Shown in pieces: positions 7,730 to 16,666 of a stretch of DNA of 64,000 nt. The first letter of the stretch is position 1. Each line of letters begins with the position of its first letter. The notes beneath the pieces are model-generated. The model saw nothing but the letters and a program-made list of their open reading frames with translations. It did no database searches and had not been told where the DNA came from. Source of the DNA: Desulfobacterium sp. GTDB lineage: Bacteria; Desulfobacterota; Desulfobacteria; Desulfobacterales; Desulfobacteraceae. The translations under genes were made by a program, and so were the position numbers. The DNA lies in contig JAQYWC010000054.1 of assembly GCA_030145245.1 (NCBI GenBank), positions 186,001 through 250,000 of the forward strand, written 5' to 3'.

Positions 7730-9802
7730 TTATTGCTTGTTTACGAGGGTGGTCATGGTTTGGGCCAGGGCGTTCATGGAGAGCGGTTTGGAAAGAAGAG
7801 CGTCGATGCCGCTTGCGCTCGTTTTCTTAGAGGCGGCAATGCTGCTGAGACCTGTTACCAGAACCACGGGAAGGTCGGGCCGGAGATCTTTTATTTTGTC
7901 AGCAAGCTGGTTTCCCTGGAGGCCGGGCATGGTCAGGTCCGTGATGACGACGTCAAAGGCATGGGGATCCTTTGCTATGGTTTCCAGGGCCTTGATGGGG
8001 GATTTCAGGGCAACCGCGTCGTAGCCGAGCCTCTCCAGCATGGACCTTCCAAGGTCCACCAGCATCTGCTCGTCGTCGATGAACATCACCCTTCCGCGTC
8101 CCTGGCCCATGGGGATGCCGTTGGGAATGATGGTTTGCTTGCGTTTTTCATAGGCCGGAAAGTAGAGGGTTTGTTCCGTGCCCTTACCGGCAGTGCTTTT
8201 TGTGCGGATGTAGCCGTTGCACTGGGTGACGATTCCCCGGACCACCGAGAGTCCCAGGCCTGTGCCATCGCCGCCCTTTCTGGTGGAGAAGTAGGGCTCA
8301 AATATCTTCTCCATGGTGTCGTCCTCCATGCCTTTGCCGTCGTCCTTGACCGAGATTGCTATATAATCTCCAAAGGCAAGGTCAAAGTCAGGCGCAGGTA
8401 TGAAATGGTCCGGATGGATATGGATGTTCCGGATAGCTACGGTGATGGTTCCCTGGTTTTTTTCCATGGCATGGAACGCGTTGGTGCACAGATTGGTTAT
8501 AACCTGCCGTAATTGACCCGGATCGGCCAGGATCGAGCTTTCCGTTTTTGTGAGACAGGTCTTGATCTGTACAGATGAGGGCAGGGAGGCCCTCAAGAGT
8601 TTTATGGTCTCTTTTGTTACCACCGACGGCGATATAGCGGTTTTTCTTCGATCCCGCTTGTTGTGGCGGCTGAAGTCGAGGATTTGGAATATGAGCTTTT
8701 TTGCACGGTCGCAGCTTTCCAGTATCATTCCGGTGTAGCGCATTCCCTTGGGGTTTTTCTTGATATCGAGCCTGAGGAGCTGGGCATATCCTAGGATGGC
8801 TCCCAGGATGTTGTTAAAGTCGTGGGCAATGCCTCCGGCAAGGATGCCAAGGGATTCGAGGCGCTGGGTCTGTCTGAGCTGCAACATGAGGCTCTCTTTC
8901 TCTTTTTCTGCGTGTTTCAGATCCGTGATCTCCTTGTCAACCCCGCGATACCCCGTAACGACCCCATTTTCGTTCTTTATGGGCTTGCCGCTGGTGAGGA
9001 AACATGCGACGCTGCCGCTTTTTTTAATCTTCCAGATCTCAAGATTAGTAAAGGGGACGGCACTGGCCATGGCCTCTTTGATTTTTATCAGGCTACTTGT
9101 ATCCGGGTCGTCTATCTGGCTTGTGAAACTTGTTCCCAAAAGCTGCTCCGGGGCGTAGCCCGAGGTGTTTTGGGTGTTTTTAGAGATGTAGGTGTACCTG
9201 CCCCTGGCATCGATTTCCCATATCAGGTCGCCGATGCTGTGGGCAATGTCCCTGAACCGCCGTTCACTCTCCCTGAGGGATCGTGCAACGGTTCGTTTTT
9301 CATCCAGTTCCCGTTGAAGGCTCGATTTGATGTGGAATGTGCGAAGGGAGGTCGTGGCGATCGTGTGGAGCCGCTGGACCGTCAGTTCGGTCTTGAGACG
9401 GTAATCATTGATCTCGTATGCTTCGATCAGGTTCTGCTCAGGTGCATGGTCCGGTTCCCCTGTTCGGACGACAATCTGTGTGATGTTGTTGTTTAACGTT
9501 CTCCGAATATGGTGAATCAGTTTCAGGCCCGCGTTCTTTGTTTCAAGGATGATGTCCAGGAGCACCAGGGCCGTGTCCGGATGCTCTTTTATGAGGTCTG
9601 TCGCCTCCTTGCCGGAATAGGCATGAAGGAAAACAAGGCCTTTTCCCATGAAGGTGAAACCGGCGAGGGCTTTTACCGTTATCGTGTGGATAGCGCTCTC
9701 ATCATCCGTGATCAGGATTTTCCATCGCTGCTTGATATCGGCTGTGACGGGAGCGGAAGATTCCTCTTTATAATTGATTCGATCGCTCTTTTTCTTGCCC
9801 AT
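7730..9802 (-). CDS. hybrid sensor histidine kinase: REC-DUF3369-like, PAS, HisKA, HATPase, REC
   Basis: A 690-residue soluble signalling protein. Domains in order: a receiver (about 27-110, phospho-acceptor near Asp83 in VLLDII) continuing into the DUF3369-type segment with EINDYRLKTELT; PAS (about 180-295); dimerisation and phosphoacceptor domain with GGIAHDFNN (His327); an HATPase domain (DGKGM, GTGLGLSVV); and a C-terminal receiver (Asp622 in VVITDLTMPG). No membrane segment is present, so the input is cytoplasmic or via phosphotransfer. The N-terminal module is closely similar to that of the HD-GYP protein across purB, suggesting they belong to one circuit. Confidence 0.9.
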   Translation of the reverse strand: MGKKKSDRINYKEESSAPVTADIKQRWKILITDDESAIHTITVKALAGFTFMGKGLVFLHAYSGKEATDLIKEHPDTALVLLDIILETKNAGLKLIHHIRRTLNNNITQIVVRTGEPDHAPEQNLIEAYEINDYRLKTELTVQRLHTIATTSLRTFHIKSSLQRELDEKRTVARSLRESERRFRDIAHSIGDLIWEIDARGRYTYISKNTQNTSGYAPEQLLGTSFTSQIDDPDTSSLIKIKEAMASAVPFTNLEIWKIKKSGSVACFLTSGKPIKNENGVVTGYRGVDKEITDLKHAEKEKESLMLQLRQTQRLESLGILAGGIAHDFNNILGAILGYAQLLRLDIKKNPKGMRYTGMILESCDRAKKLIFQILDFSRHNKRDRRKTAISPSVVTKETIKLLRASLPSSVQIKTCLTKTESSILADPGQLRQVITNLCTNAFHAMEKNQGTITVAIRNIHIHPDHFIPAPDFDLAFGDYIAISVKDDGKGMEDDTMEKIFEPYFSTRKGGDGTGLGLSVVRGIVTQCNGYIRTKSTAGKGTEQTLYFPAYEKRKQTIIPNGIPMGQGRGRVMFIDDEQMLVDLGRSMLERLGYDAVALKSPIKALETIAKDPHAFDVVITDLTMPGLQGNQLADKIKDLRPDLPVVLVTGLSSIAASKKTSASGIDALLSKPLSMNALAQTMTTLVNKQ

Positions 9803-9929
9803 GGGATGGATTCCCTATGTTTGGTGGTCGATGACCCCGAATGTGTTTGAAAGGTGTGAATTGCATTATCGGGTAGGAGTTGATGTTTGTCAAACAATTT
9901 TGCCTGAAACATTGCAGCCATGAAAAGAA

Positions 9930-9958
9930 TTGACACTTTGGGCGTCTTCAATTAATAC
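9930..9958 (+). promoter_or_regulatory. candidate sigma70 promoter upstream of purB
   Basis: A perfect TTGACA (9930-9935) is followed after 17 bases by TAATAC (9953-9958), a weak -10 match. It lies about 55 bases upstream of the purB start. Confidence 0.45.
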
Positions 9959-10013
9959 TGGTCCAATACGTGTAGAATCGATTTTTTATCAATTGTTGTG
10001 GTGTGAGGAGATT

Positions 10014-11387
10014 ATGGAGAGTATCAAAGCGCTTTCTGTGCTTGATGGAAGATATGGCAGGTTGACCGAAGAACTTGGCGGACTGTTTTCAGAGTTTGGA
10101 CTGATCCGGCACAGGGTTCATGTGGAGATCGAATGGCTGAAATTTATTCTGAAGGATCTGAAGCTGGCAGAGGTTGACGGCTCTCTTCTTGAAAAACTGG
10201 ATTCGCTCAGCAGCGACCTTACAGAGGCTGATGCCGCGATCGTCAAGGATATTGAACGTACAACCAACCACGATGTCAAGGCTGTTGAGTATTTCGTCAA
10301 GGGACGCCTTGAAGAGGCCGGGCTTTCACCCCTGAAGGAGTGGGTCCATTTCGCCTGTACCTCCGACGATATCAACAATATTTCCTACGCCCTGATGCTC
10401 AAAAAGGGTAAAGAGGTTGTGGCAACCCAGCTCGAAGAATTGTTAAAGGCCATTGAGGCCACAGCTCTCCAGCACAAGGCTGTGCCCATGATGGGTAGAA
10501 CCCATGGTCAGCCTGCGACCCCGACCACGGTGGGCAAGGAATTTGTTAATTTCGCATGGCGTATTCGCCGCGAACTTGAGATCCTGGAAAATGCCTCTGT
10601 TCAGGCCAAGATCAATGGTGCCACCGGCAATTACAACGCCCACTATTTTGTCTACCCCGAGATCGACTGGATCTCTGCAGGAGAGCGGTTCCTTTCCAAG
10701 AGCCTTGGTCTTGAACCTCTTCTTTTTACGACCCAGATCAATCCCAATGCTTCGCTATCCTTTATTCTCCACTCTTTGGTGCGCTCCGCCGCCACCATTA
10801 TCGATTTTGACAGGGATATGTGGGGATACATCTCTCTGGGGTATTTCAAGCAGCAACTCAAGGAGGGGGAGACCGGGTCCTCCACCATGCCCCACAAAGT
10901 CAATCCCATTGACTTTGAAAACAGCGAGGGAAACATGGGGCTTGCCATTTCCATGATGGAGCACCTTGCCGTGAAGCTACAGAAATCCAGGTTCCAGAGG
11001 GACTTGAGCGACAGCACCGTGCTCAGAAGTCTTGGGTCAGCCTTTGGCTACTATCTTATCGGCGTTAAAAATTCGCTGAAGGGGATGGGCAAGATTGCCG
11101 TGGATCAGGCTGCCATCCTAAAGGACCTTGAGGCCAATCCTGAACTCCTTGCAGAACCGTTTCAGACTGCCATGAGGGTGTTTTGTGAGGAAAATCCCTA
11201 TGAGCGGATGAAGGATCTGACCCGGGGGAAAAAGATAGGGAGAGAGGATCTGGACCGCTTTGTGGATGACCTGGAAAAGGTTCCAGAGCCGTTCAGGAAA
11301 CGGATGAAAGCACTTACTACGCCTGACTACACCGGGCTTGCCGAACGCTTGGTTGATCTCTACTTTGAACGGATACAACAGGGATAG
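10014..11387 (+). CDS. purB: adenylosuccinate lyase
   Basis: A 457-residue homotetrameric enzyme that splits SAICAR and adenylosuccinate in purine synthesis. The fumarase/aspartase superfamily signature GSSTMPHKVNPIDFEN is present, as are the catalytic-histidine segment MMGRTHGQPATPTT and the TSDDINN loop. The ATG at 10014 is chosen because of a GAGGAG ribosome-binding site and the typical start MESIKALSVLDGRYG. Length matches the PurB type with the long C-terminal part. The HD-GYP gene follows closely. Confidence 0.96.
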   Translation: MESIKALSVLDGRYGRLTEELGGLFSEFGLIRHRVHVEIEWLKFILKDLKLAEVDGSLLEKLDSLSSDLTEADAAIVKDIERTTNHDVKAVEYFVKGRLEEAGLSPLKEWVHFACTSDDINNISYALMLKKGKEVVATQLEELLKAIEATALQHKAVPMMGRTHGQPATPTTVGKEFVNFAWRIRRELEILENASVQAKINGATGNYNAHYFVYPEIDWISAGERFLSKSLGLEPLLFTTQINPNASLSFILHSLVRSAATIIDFDRDMWGYISLGYFKQQLKEGETGSSTMPHKVNPIDFENSEGNMGLAISMMEHLAVKLQKSRFQRDLSDSTVLRSLGSAFGYYLIGVKNSLKGMGKIAVDQAAILKDLEANPELLAEPFQTAMRVFCEENPYERMKDLTRGKKIGREDLDRFVDDLEKVPEPFRKRMKALTTPDYTGLAERLVDLYFERIQQG

Positions 11388-11403
11388 TAAAAAAAACTTC
11401 GAT

Positions 11404-12954
11404 ATGGCAGCCGACGATAACAGGGTCTTATTTGCAGACGAACGGAAACCAGGGGTGGGAGAGTTCTGTGCTTCCGCTGATCCTTGGAAAATTCTTGTGG
11501 CCGACGATGAACCGGAGATCCATGAGATCACCCGAATCGCCTTGAACAGCTACGTGTTTGAGGGGCGGGGGGTCAAGCTGCTCAGTGCCTTTTCCGGGGA
11601 GGATGTCAAGGAGATCCTCTCCCGGGAGGATGATGTCGCCCTGGTTCTGCTGGACGTGGTCATGGAGCGGGAAGATACCGGGCTTACTCTGGTTCAGTAT
11701 ATCAGGGAAACGCTGGACAACCAGATGATCCGCATTGTGCTCAGGACCGGTCAACCCGGAAAGGTGCCCGAAAACGAGGTGATCACCCGGTATGACATCA
11801 ACGACTACAAGGCAAAGACCGAACTCACCGCTCAAAAGCTTTTTACCACTGTTACGGCGTCCCTGCGGGCTTATTCCAGCCTGAAAATTATCGAAAAAAA
11901 CCGCCGGGGGCTTGAGCGTATCATCCAGTCCACGGCCACCATCTTTGAGCGAAGATCCCTCTCTCAATTTGCAACGGGTGTGCTTGAACAGCTCCGGGAG
12001 ATTCTCGGGGTTAATTCAAGGTCCGGCCGGTGCCCCACAAGTGCCTATGCTGTAACCGGTGACGGCGACAATTTTACGATTCTTGCCGCCACCGGTGAGT
12101 TTGGAGGCAAGGTCGGGTTGCCGGTTCAAAAGGTCTTTTCCCCAGAGGTGATGAAGCGCTTTGAGGCCTTGAACGGCAGGGGGGGCGAAGAGTTCGTCGG
12201 CGACGAGTATCTCGGGGTTTTTCAGACAAAAGAGAGCTACAGCTGCCTTCTCTATCTCAGCGGATACAGCTTGCTTTCTTCCATGGAGCGGAACCTGATC
12301 CGGGTATATGCCACCAATGTCGCCATCGGGTTTGACAATATCAGTCTGACCCGGGAGATCATCGACACCCAGAAGGAGGTGATCTACACCCTCGGTGAAA
12401 TCGTTGAAACCCGGTCAAAGGAGACGGCAAACCATGTGACCCGGGTGGCTGAATTCTGTTATCTTCTTGCCGAAAAATGCGGCATGGATAAGACCAGTGC
12501 CGAGAGACTGAAGCTTGCGTCACCCATGCACGACATCGGGAAGATCGGGATCCCCGAAGCCATACTTCACAAGCCTGGCAAGTTGACCCGGGAAGAGTTT
12601 GAAGTGATCAAGACCCACGCCTATACCGGGTACTATATCCTTAAAAATTCCAAGCGTCAGATCATGCAGACCGCAGCTATTGTTGCTTGGCAACACCATG
12701 AAAAATGGGACGGAACCGGGTATCCCCAGGGGCTCTCCGGGGCGGATATTCATATCTATGGCAGGATTGCCGCCATTGCTGACGTTTTTGACGCCCTGAG
12801 CCATCAACGCTGCTATAAGGAGGCCTGGTCCATGGACAGGATCGTTGATCTTTTTAAAAACGAGTCAGGAAAGCATTTTGATCCGGCCCTGGTTGAGATT
12901 TTTCTTGGGGAAAAGGATCAATTTGTCGCAATAAATAAGCGGTTCCCAGAGTGA
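11404..12954 (+). CDS. response regulator with DUF3369 and HD-GYP output
   Basis: A 516-residue cytoplasmic regulator predicted to hydrolyse cyclic di-GMP. Order: receiver (about 30-115, with WKILVADDEPEIHE and VLLDVVMERE), DUF3369 domain (about 120-300), HD-GYP domain (about 330-510) with the HD pair in HDIGKIGIPEAIL (His376) and the HHEKWDGTGYP motif (from about 431). All main metal-binding residues appear intact. The start at 11404 lies 17 bases after purB; the longer frame would run into purB. The receiver/DUF3369 part is paralogous to the hybrid kinase on the other side of purB. Confidence 0.88.
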   Translation: MAADDNRVLFADERKPGVGEFCASADPWKILVADDEPEIHEITRIALNSYVFEGRGVKLLSAFSGEDVKEILSREDDVALVLLDVVMEREDTGLTLVQYIRETLDNQMIRIVLRTGQPGKVPENEVITRYDINDYKAKTELTAQKLFTTVTASLRAYSSLKIIEKNRRGLERIIQSTATIFERRSLSQFATGVLEQLREILGVNSRSGRCPTSAYAVTGDGDNFTILAATGEFGGKVGLPVQKVFSPEVMKRFEALNGRGGEEFVGDEYLGVFQTKESYSCLLYLSGYSLLSSMERNLIRVYATNVAIGFDNISLTREIIDTQKEVIYTLGEIVETRSKETANHVTRVAEFCYLLAEKCGMDKTSAERLKLASPMHDIGKIGIPEAILHKPGKLTREEFEVIKTHAYTGYYILKNSKRQIMQTAAIVAWQHHEKWDGTGYPQGLSGADIHIYGRIAAIADVFDALSHQRCYKEAWSMDRIVDLFKNESGKHFDPALVEIFLGEKDQFVAINKRFPE

Positions 12955-12968
12955 TGGTCAGGCTTTAG

Positions 12969-13658
12969 TCAGAGTCCCATCTTCTTGATAAACTCGTCGT
13001 CCGCCGTTCCGTTATCCGTCTTCTCCCCGGTGGCATCTTTCTTCTGTTGTTCCTGTTTAGCTTTCAGAAAAATTTCGTCAACGTCTTCATCTGCCTCTTT
13101 TTCATAGGGGAAGAGAAGTTCAAACTCGGTTTTTTCAATACCCAGTTCCAGGAAAAAGGGTTTGTGTTTTTCGGTTTCAAACGAGACCCGTCTGTATTGT
13201 GGGTCCTCTATCTGGGCATCGATGGAGATGGAGATGTCCTTGCTGACCACCAGCATCTTTGGTTGGTTCTGCTTGACGGTGACATGGAGTTCGTGTCTCA
13301 GGTCGGTCTGGAAGTGGCCCATGGTCTGGTTCATGAGCTCTCCAAGAACATTGGCCACATCGTCGGAGGTGTGGAGGATGGAGAGTTCGTCTTCAGGGAT
13401 TCCCATGTGACTCATGTAGCTTCTGTAGATGTCAAGGGCGGCTTCCTTGGAGAAGTTCATTATTAAAAGCCCGGAAAGCCCGCCTTCAAAGATCGTAAAA
13501 CATCCGATGTCCGGCTTGAGACAGGTTTTGTTGATCTTCTGGACAAAGGGGGAAAAAAGGATCTCCTGGGCTGACGCTTTTTTAAGTACCTTTTGAACGG
13601 CTTTGCACAGGATTAAGAGGATCTCTTCCGTTGATTTGGTCGGGCTGTCAACAATCAT
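12969..13658 (-). CDS. DUF3334-like protein
   Basis: A 229-residue soluble protein. The central part (about 45-130) with GLSGLLIMNFSKEAALDIY and LGELMNQTMGHFQ resembles the CheX/CheC-like fold used by chemotaxis phosphatases, and the overall pattern fits the DUF3334 family. The C-terminal 50 residues are acidic and lysine-rich, probably disordered. The start has a good AGGAG ribosome-binding site. It converges on the HD-GYP gene. A role in signalling is inferred from the fold and neighbours only. Confidence 0.7.
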   Translation of the reverse strand: MIVDSPTKSTEEILLILCKAVQKVLKKASAQEILFSPFVQKINKTCLKPDIGCFTIFEGGLSGLLIMNFSKEAALDIYRSYMSHMGIPEDELSILHTSDDVANVLGELMNQTMGHFQTDLRHELHVTVKQNQPKMLVVSKDISISIDAQIEDPQYRRVSFETEKHKPFFLELGIEKTEFELLFPYEKEADEDVDEIFLKAKQEQQKKDATGEKTDNGTADDEFIKKMGL

Positions 13659-13777
13659 GTCGGCTCCTTTTATTGATAGGGCTTTATCTCATGTTTATGA
13701 TTGCTACAAGAATATAGGGCGACCGCCCGGGTGTCAAGCTTCTTGAGTGCGAAATCTGCTTTTTACGGGCCCCCTGA

Positions 13778-14074
13778 TCATTGGAGGGAGCGGTCGCAGG
13801 ATTGAAAGCTCTTTGCGTACCAGGGAGCAGATCTGTACTCCAGGCTGTTGAGTCCTTTTGCTTCAAAGCAGAGTCTGGCTAGCAGGAGTGTGTGGTAGTC
13901 CAGTTCGATATCGTGCCAACCAAGATATTTGAGCCGTTTGTTTGCCTGGCTGTGGGTCATGCAGGGGTTTATCAAGAGAGCGTTGGCAAGGCTGCGGATA
14001 AAGCCTGGGATCAGCGACGTTTCAATACCATGTTTTTCTAGTCTTGAAATAAGTATCTTGTCAATACTTGTCAT
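13778..14074 (-). CDS. conserved small hypothetical protein
   Basis: A 98-residue protein beginning MTSIDKILISRLEKHGIE with an AGGGTGA-like ribosome-binding site. It looks helical throughout, with a GWHDIELDYHTLLLARLC segment near residues 52-69. I recognise the general style from related anaerobes but no named domain. No signal peptide or membrane segment. It is a single gene on the minus strand, divergent from the DUF2804 gene. Confidence 0.65.
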   Translation of the reverse strand: MTSIDKILISRLEKHGIETSLIPGFIRSLANALLINPCMTHSQANKRLKYLGWHDIELDYHTLLLARLCFEAKGLNSLEYRSAPWYAKSFQSCDRSLQ

Positions 14075-14426
14075 GGCTTCACCCTTTGTTTTTTTTGGTT
14101 GTTGATAAAGAATTCGAGCGGCAGAGGGAGCTGAAAATTAACATCTAAACTCCCTTGAGGCTCACACCGTATCTGTTGATGCTATTTTAGTCAAGCACGA
14201 TTAACCAGGACTGAATTTTTGTTGCGATGCAATGTGTGGGGGGTAAATATGAATAAAAACACGGTTAAAAATTGGTGGGTCTGTCTCTGTGATATCTTGA
14301 AAGCGTTGATTTGCTCCTGGAATCATCGAAATGCTCCCTGAAGTGATTTTAGGGCCCTGAAACCTTTAATTGACTTGTTTTGGTTGTTTATGTATTTTGA
14401 ACTCTAAACCCTATGAAGGAGACCCC
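14075..14426. other. intergenic region, divergent promoters expected
   Basis: About 350 bases between divergent genes. No open frame with a ribosome-binding site, RNA gene or clear repeat is seen. It probably holds the promoters of both neighbours, but no convincing -35/-10 pair stood out. Confidence 0.4.
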
Positions 14427-15416
14427 ATGGAAAAAATCGTAGATCCTGACGGCTCGATTCGCCTTGGCATCTTTGACACTCCTGTTGACGAAATTAACGG
14501 CCAGGATCATCTTCTTCGGACCGCCTCCGGCAGAAAGGTTCCCGCTTTTGTCAAACGACTGCTCTACAAGGGGTTTCATTTCATTGGAATCACAACCCCC
14601 GGGATCATGGCCGGCATTGCCGTGGTTGACCTCGGATACCTGGCCAACACCTTTGCCTATGTCTATCACAGGGAGGATAGATGGCTCGAAGAGACGAGCA
14701 CCATCTCTTTGCTGGGCCTGGGTGCAAGCATTGCTCCGTTTCCTGAACAGCCAAATTCGTTGTTTGAAAAAAACGGAATCCTGGTCAATATCGATCACCA
14801 GGGGGTAAACGCGTCGGCAGACGGGTTGAAATTTCGAGTTGGGTTTTCCGGCTTCTCCTCTGTGCCGCCTTTGAGAATCTGTACAAGGACAGGATACAGG
14901 GGGTGGACCTTTACGAGGAAGGCCGCTCCCGTGCCGGTATCGGGCAGGGTCGAAGCAAGGGGGGAGACCTTTGAAATGAACCCGGGGGATTCTTTTGCCA
15001 TATCTGACTGGACCGGGGGCTTTTTGCGGCGCAATACTTTCTGGAACTGGGCAGCCATTGCCTTTTGCCTGCCCGATGGAAGAACCCTTGGTCTTAATCT
15101 TTCATGGGGGGTGAACGAGACCGGGTTCACGGAAAACGCCTTTTGGGTCGATTCTGTCATGACCAAGGTAGATACCGTCAGTTTCTCCAAGGACGATGCC
15201 GGTTCAACCTGGCAGATTGCATCCTATGACGGGCGGGTCGATCTTGAGTTTGTACCTGACAGCAGCCGGGGGGAGCATGTCAATGCCTTTGTGGTTGCAA
15301 CCGACTTTACCCAATGTTTTGGCAGTTTTTATGGGCGGCTCAGGACCCGGGACAACGAAGTTATTCCCATTGATGGGATCCCCGGTTGGACCGAGGACCA
15401 TTTTGCAAGGTGGTAG
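14427..15416 (+). CDS. DUF2804 domain protein
   Basis: A 329-residue protein of the DUF2804 family. Typical segments include FAISDWTGGFLRRNTFWNWA, DGRTLGLNLSWGVNETG, TENAFWVDS and a C-terminal acidic/aromatic region. No signal peptide is apparent. The biochemical role of the family is not established. The ATG at 14427 is chosen for its AAGGAG ribosome-binding site, giving MEKIVDPDGSIRLG. The AMMECR1 gene follows after four bases, so they are probably one operon. Confidence 0.85.
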   Translation: MEKIVDPDGSIRLGIFDTPVDEINGQDHLLRTASGRKVPAFVKRLLYKGFHFIGITTPGIMAGIAVVDLGYLANTFAYVYHREDRWLEETSTISLLGLGASIAPFPEQPNSLFEKNGILVNIDHQGVNASADGLKFRVGFSGFSSVPPLRICTRTGYRGWTFTRKAAPVPVSGRVEARGETFEMNPGDSFAISDWTGGFLRRNTFWNWAAIAFCLPDGRTLGLNLSWGVNETGFTENAFWVDSVMTKVDTVSFSKDDAGSTWQIASYDGRVDLEFVPDSSRGEHVNAFVVATDFTQCFGSFYGRLRTRDNEVIPIDGIPGWTEDHFARW

Positions 15417-15420
15417 TCTT

Positions 15421-16026
15421 ATGAATGAAATAAGAGAAAGCAATAGCGACTATTCTGGGGAAGAGGGCCAGTTGCTTGTCAGGCTTGCACGGTTTTCCAT
15501 TGCCGAAAAGCTGGGTGTCCAGTTGGATGAAGAGGAGAAAACAGCTTTGAAGAAAAGCCTGAAACAGGATGTGTTTGCCCAAAAGCGGGGGGTGTTCGTC
15601 ACCCTCCATCTGGAAGGGTTGCTCCGGGGGTGTATCGGAAGCCTTGAAGCCCATGATACTGTCAGGAGTGGAGTGATTGAGAACGCCTTGAATGCCGCCT
15701 TCCACGATCCCAGGTTTTCCCCGCTGACGAAAGAGGAGCTGGATCTTGTGGATATCGAGGTCAGTGTCCTGACCGCTCCGAAAAGTCTCTCCCATGCCAC
15801 TCCTGACGAGCTTGTTTCAAAACTTGAGCCTGGCAGGGACGGGGTCATTATTACGAAAGGGGTGGCCAAGGCCACGTTTTTGCCCCAGGTGTGGGACCAG
15901 CTTCCCCAAGCGCCCCTGTTTCTTTCCCATCTCTGCACCAAGGCCGGCCTTTCATCCAATGAGTGGAAAAAACAAGGGCTGGAGGTGATGACCTACCGGG
16001 TTCAGTGTTTCTGCGAAATATTCTGA
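15421..16026 (+). CDS. AMMECR1 domain protein
   Basis: A 201-residue protein of the widely conserved AMMECR1 family. The hallmark LRGCIGSLEA motif is present (about residue 75), with HDPRFSPLTKEELDLVDIEVSVL following and the C-terminal KATFLPQVWDQLP segment. The family often neighbours MEMO1-type or radical SAM genes, and its activity is debated. The start at 15421 directly follows the DUF2804 stop; longer frames extend into that gene. Confidence 0.92.
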   Translation: MNEIRESNSDYSGEEGQLLVRLARFSIAEKLGVQLDEEEKTALKKSLKQDVFAQKRGVFVTLHLEGLLRGCIGSLEAHDTVRSGVIENALNAAFHDPRFSPLTKEELDLVDIEVSVLTAPKSLSHATPDELVSKLEPGRDGVIITKGVAKATFLPQVWDQLPQAPLFLSHLCTKAGLSSNEWKKQGLEVMTYRVQCFCEIF

Positions 16027-16046
16027 CCGGGGGACGGCATAAGACC

Positions 16047-16089
16047 ATTAGAGGGCCGGCGCCGCCCCCTGGCTCTAATTGTTTTTTTT
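16047..16089 (+). terminator. terminator between AMMECR1 and CBS genes
   Basis: An ATTAGAG / CTCTAAT outer stem encloses a GC-rich palindromic core and is followed on the plus strand by eight Ts (16082-16089). The T-run lies in the last codons of the convergent CBS gene. Confidence 0.65.
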
Positions 16090-16545
16090 CGATGTCTCGT
16101 TGGCAAGGGTTCTGAGCACGTCCTCTTTTCCGATCACCCCCACTAATTTTCCATTGCTGATCACGGGGATGGTGTGGAAATGTTTTTCGACCATGAGCGC
16201 TGCTACCTTGTTGATGGAAGTTTGCGGCTCAACTGTCACAGGATCGTGTATCATGGCCTGTTCAACGGTTGTTGCGGCAATCTTCTGGAACTCCTTTTCT
16301 AACCGTTTGGATGAAGAGAGGGGGATGATGCCGTCCAGCAGGGTCAGGATCGGAGGAATGGAGACCTGTTTCTGCTGGAAAATCAGATCGCTCTGGCACA
16401 ATATTCCCTTGAGATTGCCGTCCTCGTCGACCACGGGCACGCCATTGATGTGGTTGGTTAGCAGAATGTTAACCGCTTTGGTGATTTCCCAGTCCGCACG
16501 CACAGTGATTACATCCCGTGTCATGATATCTTCCGCTTTGATCAT
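16075..16545 (-). CDS. tandem CBS-domain protein
   Basis: A 156-residue protein made of two CBS domains, which usually bind adenosine nucleotides and act as energy sensors. It starts MIKAEDIMTRDVITV, with the first motif NHINGVPVVDEDGNLKGI and the second VEKHFHTIPVISNGKLVGV. The start at 16545 is supported by a GGAGGGA ribosome-binding site. No catalytic domain is attached, so it is a stand-alone regulator. The upstream gene is an AI-2E-type transporter on the same strand. Confidence 0.88.
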   Translation of the reverse strand: MIKAEDIMTRDVITVRADWEITKAVNILLTNHINGVPVVDEDGNLKGILCQSDLIFQQKQVSIPPILTLLDGIIPLSSSKRLEKEFQKIAATTVEQAMIHDPVTVEPQTSINKVAALMVEKHFHTIPVISNGKLVGVIGKEDVLRTLANETSKKNN

Positions 16546-16666
16546 GGTCCCTCCTTTTGTTGAAAACCCTTGATGGACGGTCAAGTCAGCCAACACAGAA
16601 AGCTGAGAAAATATGACTATTGAAACTATACCGGAACCGCTTGAAAAGCACAAACAGGTTTTCGGC

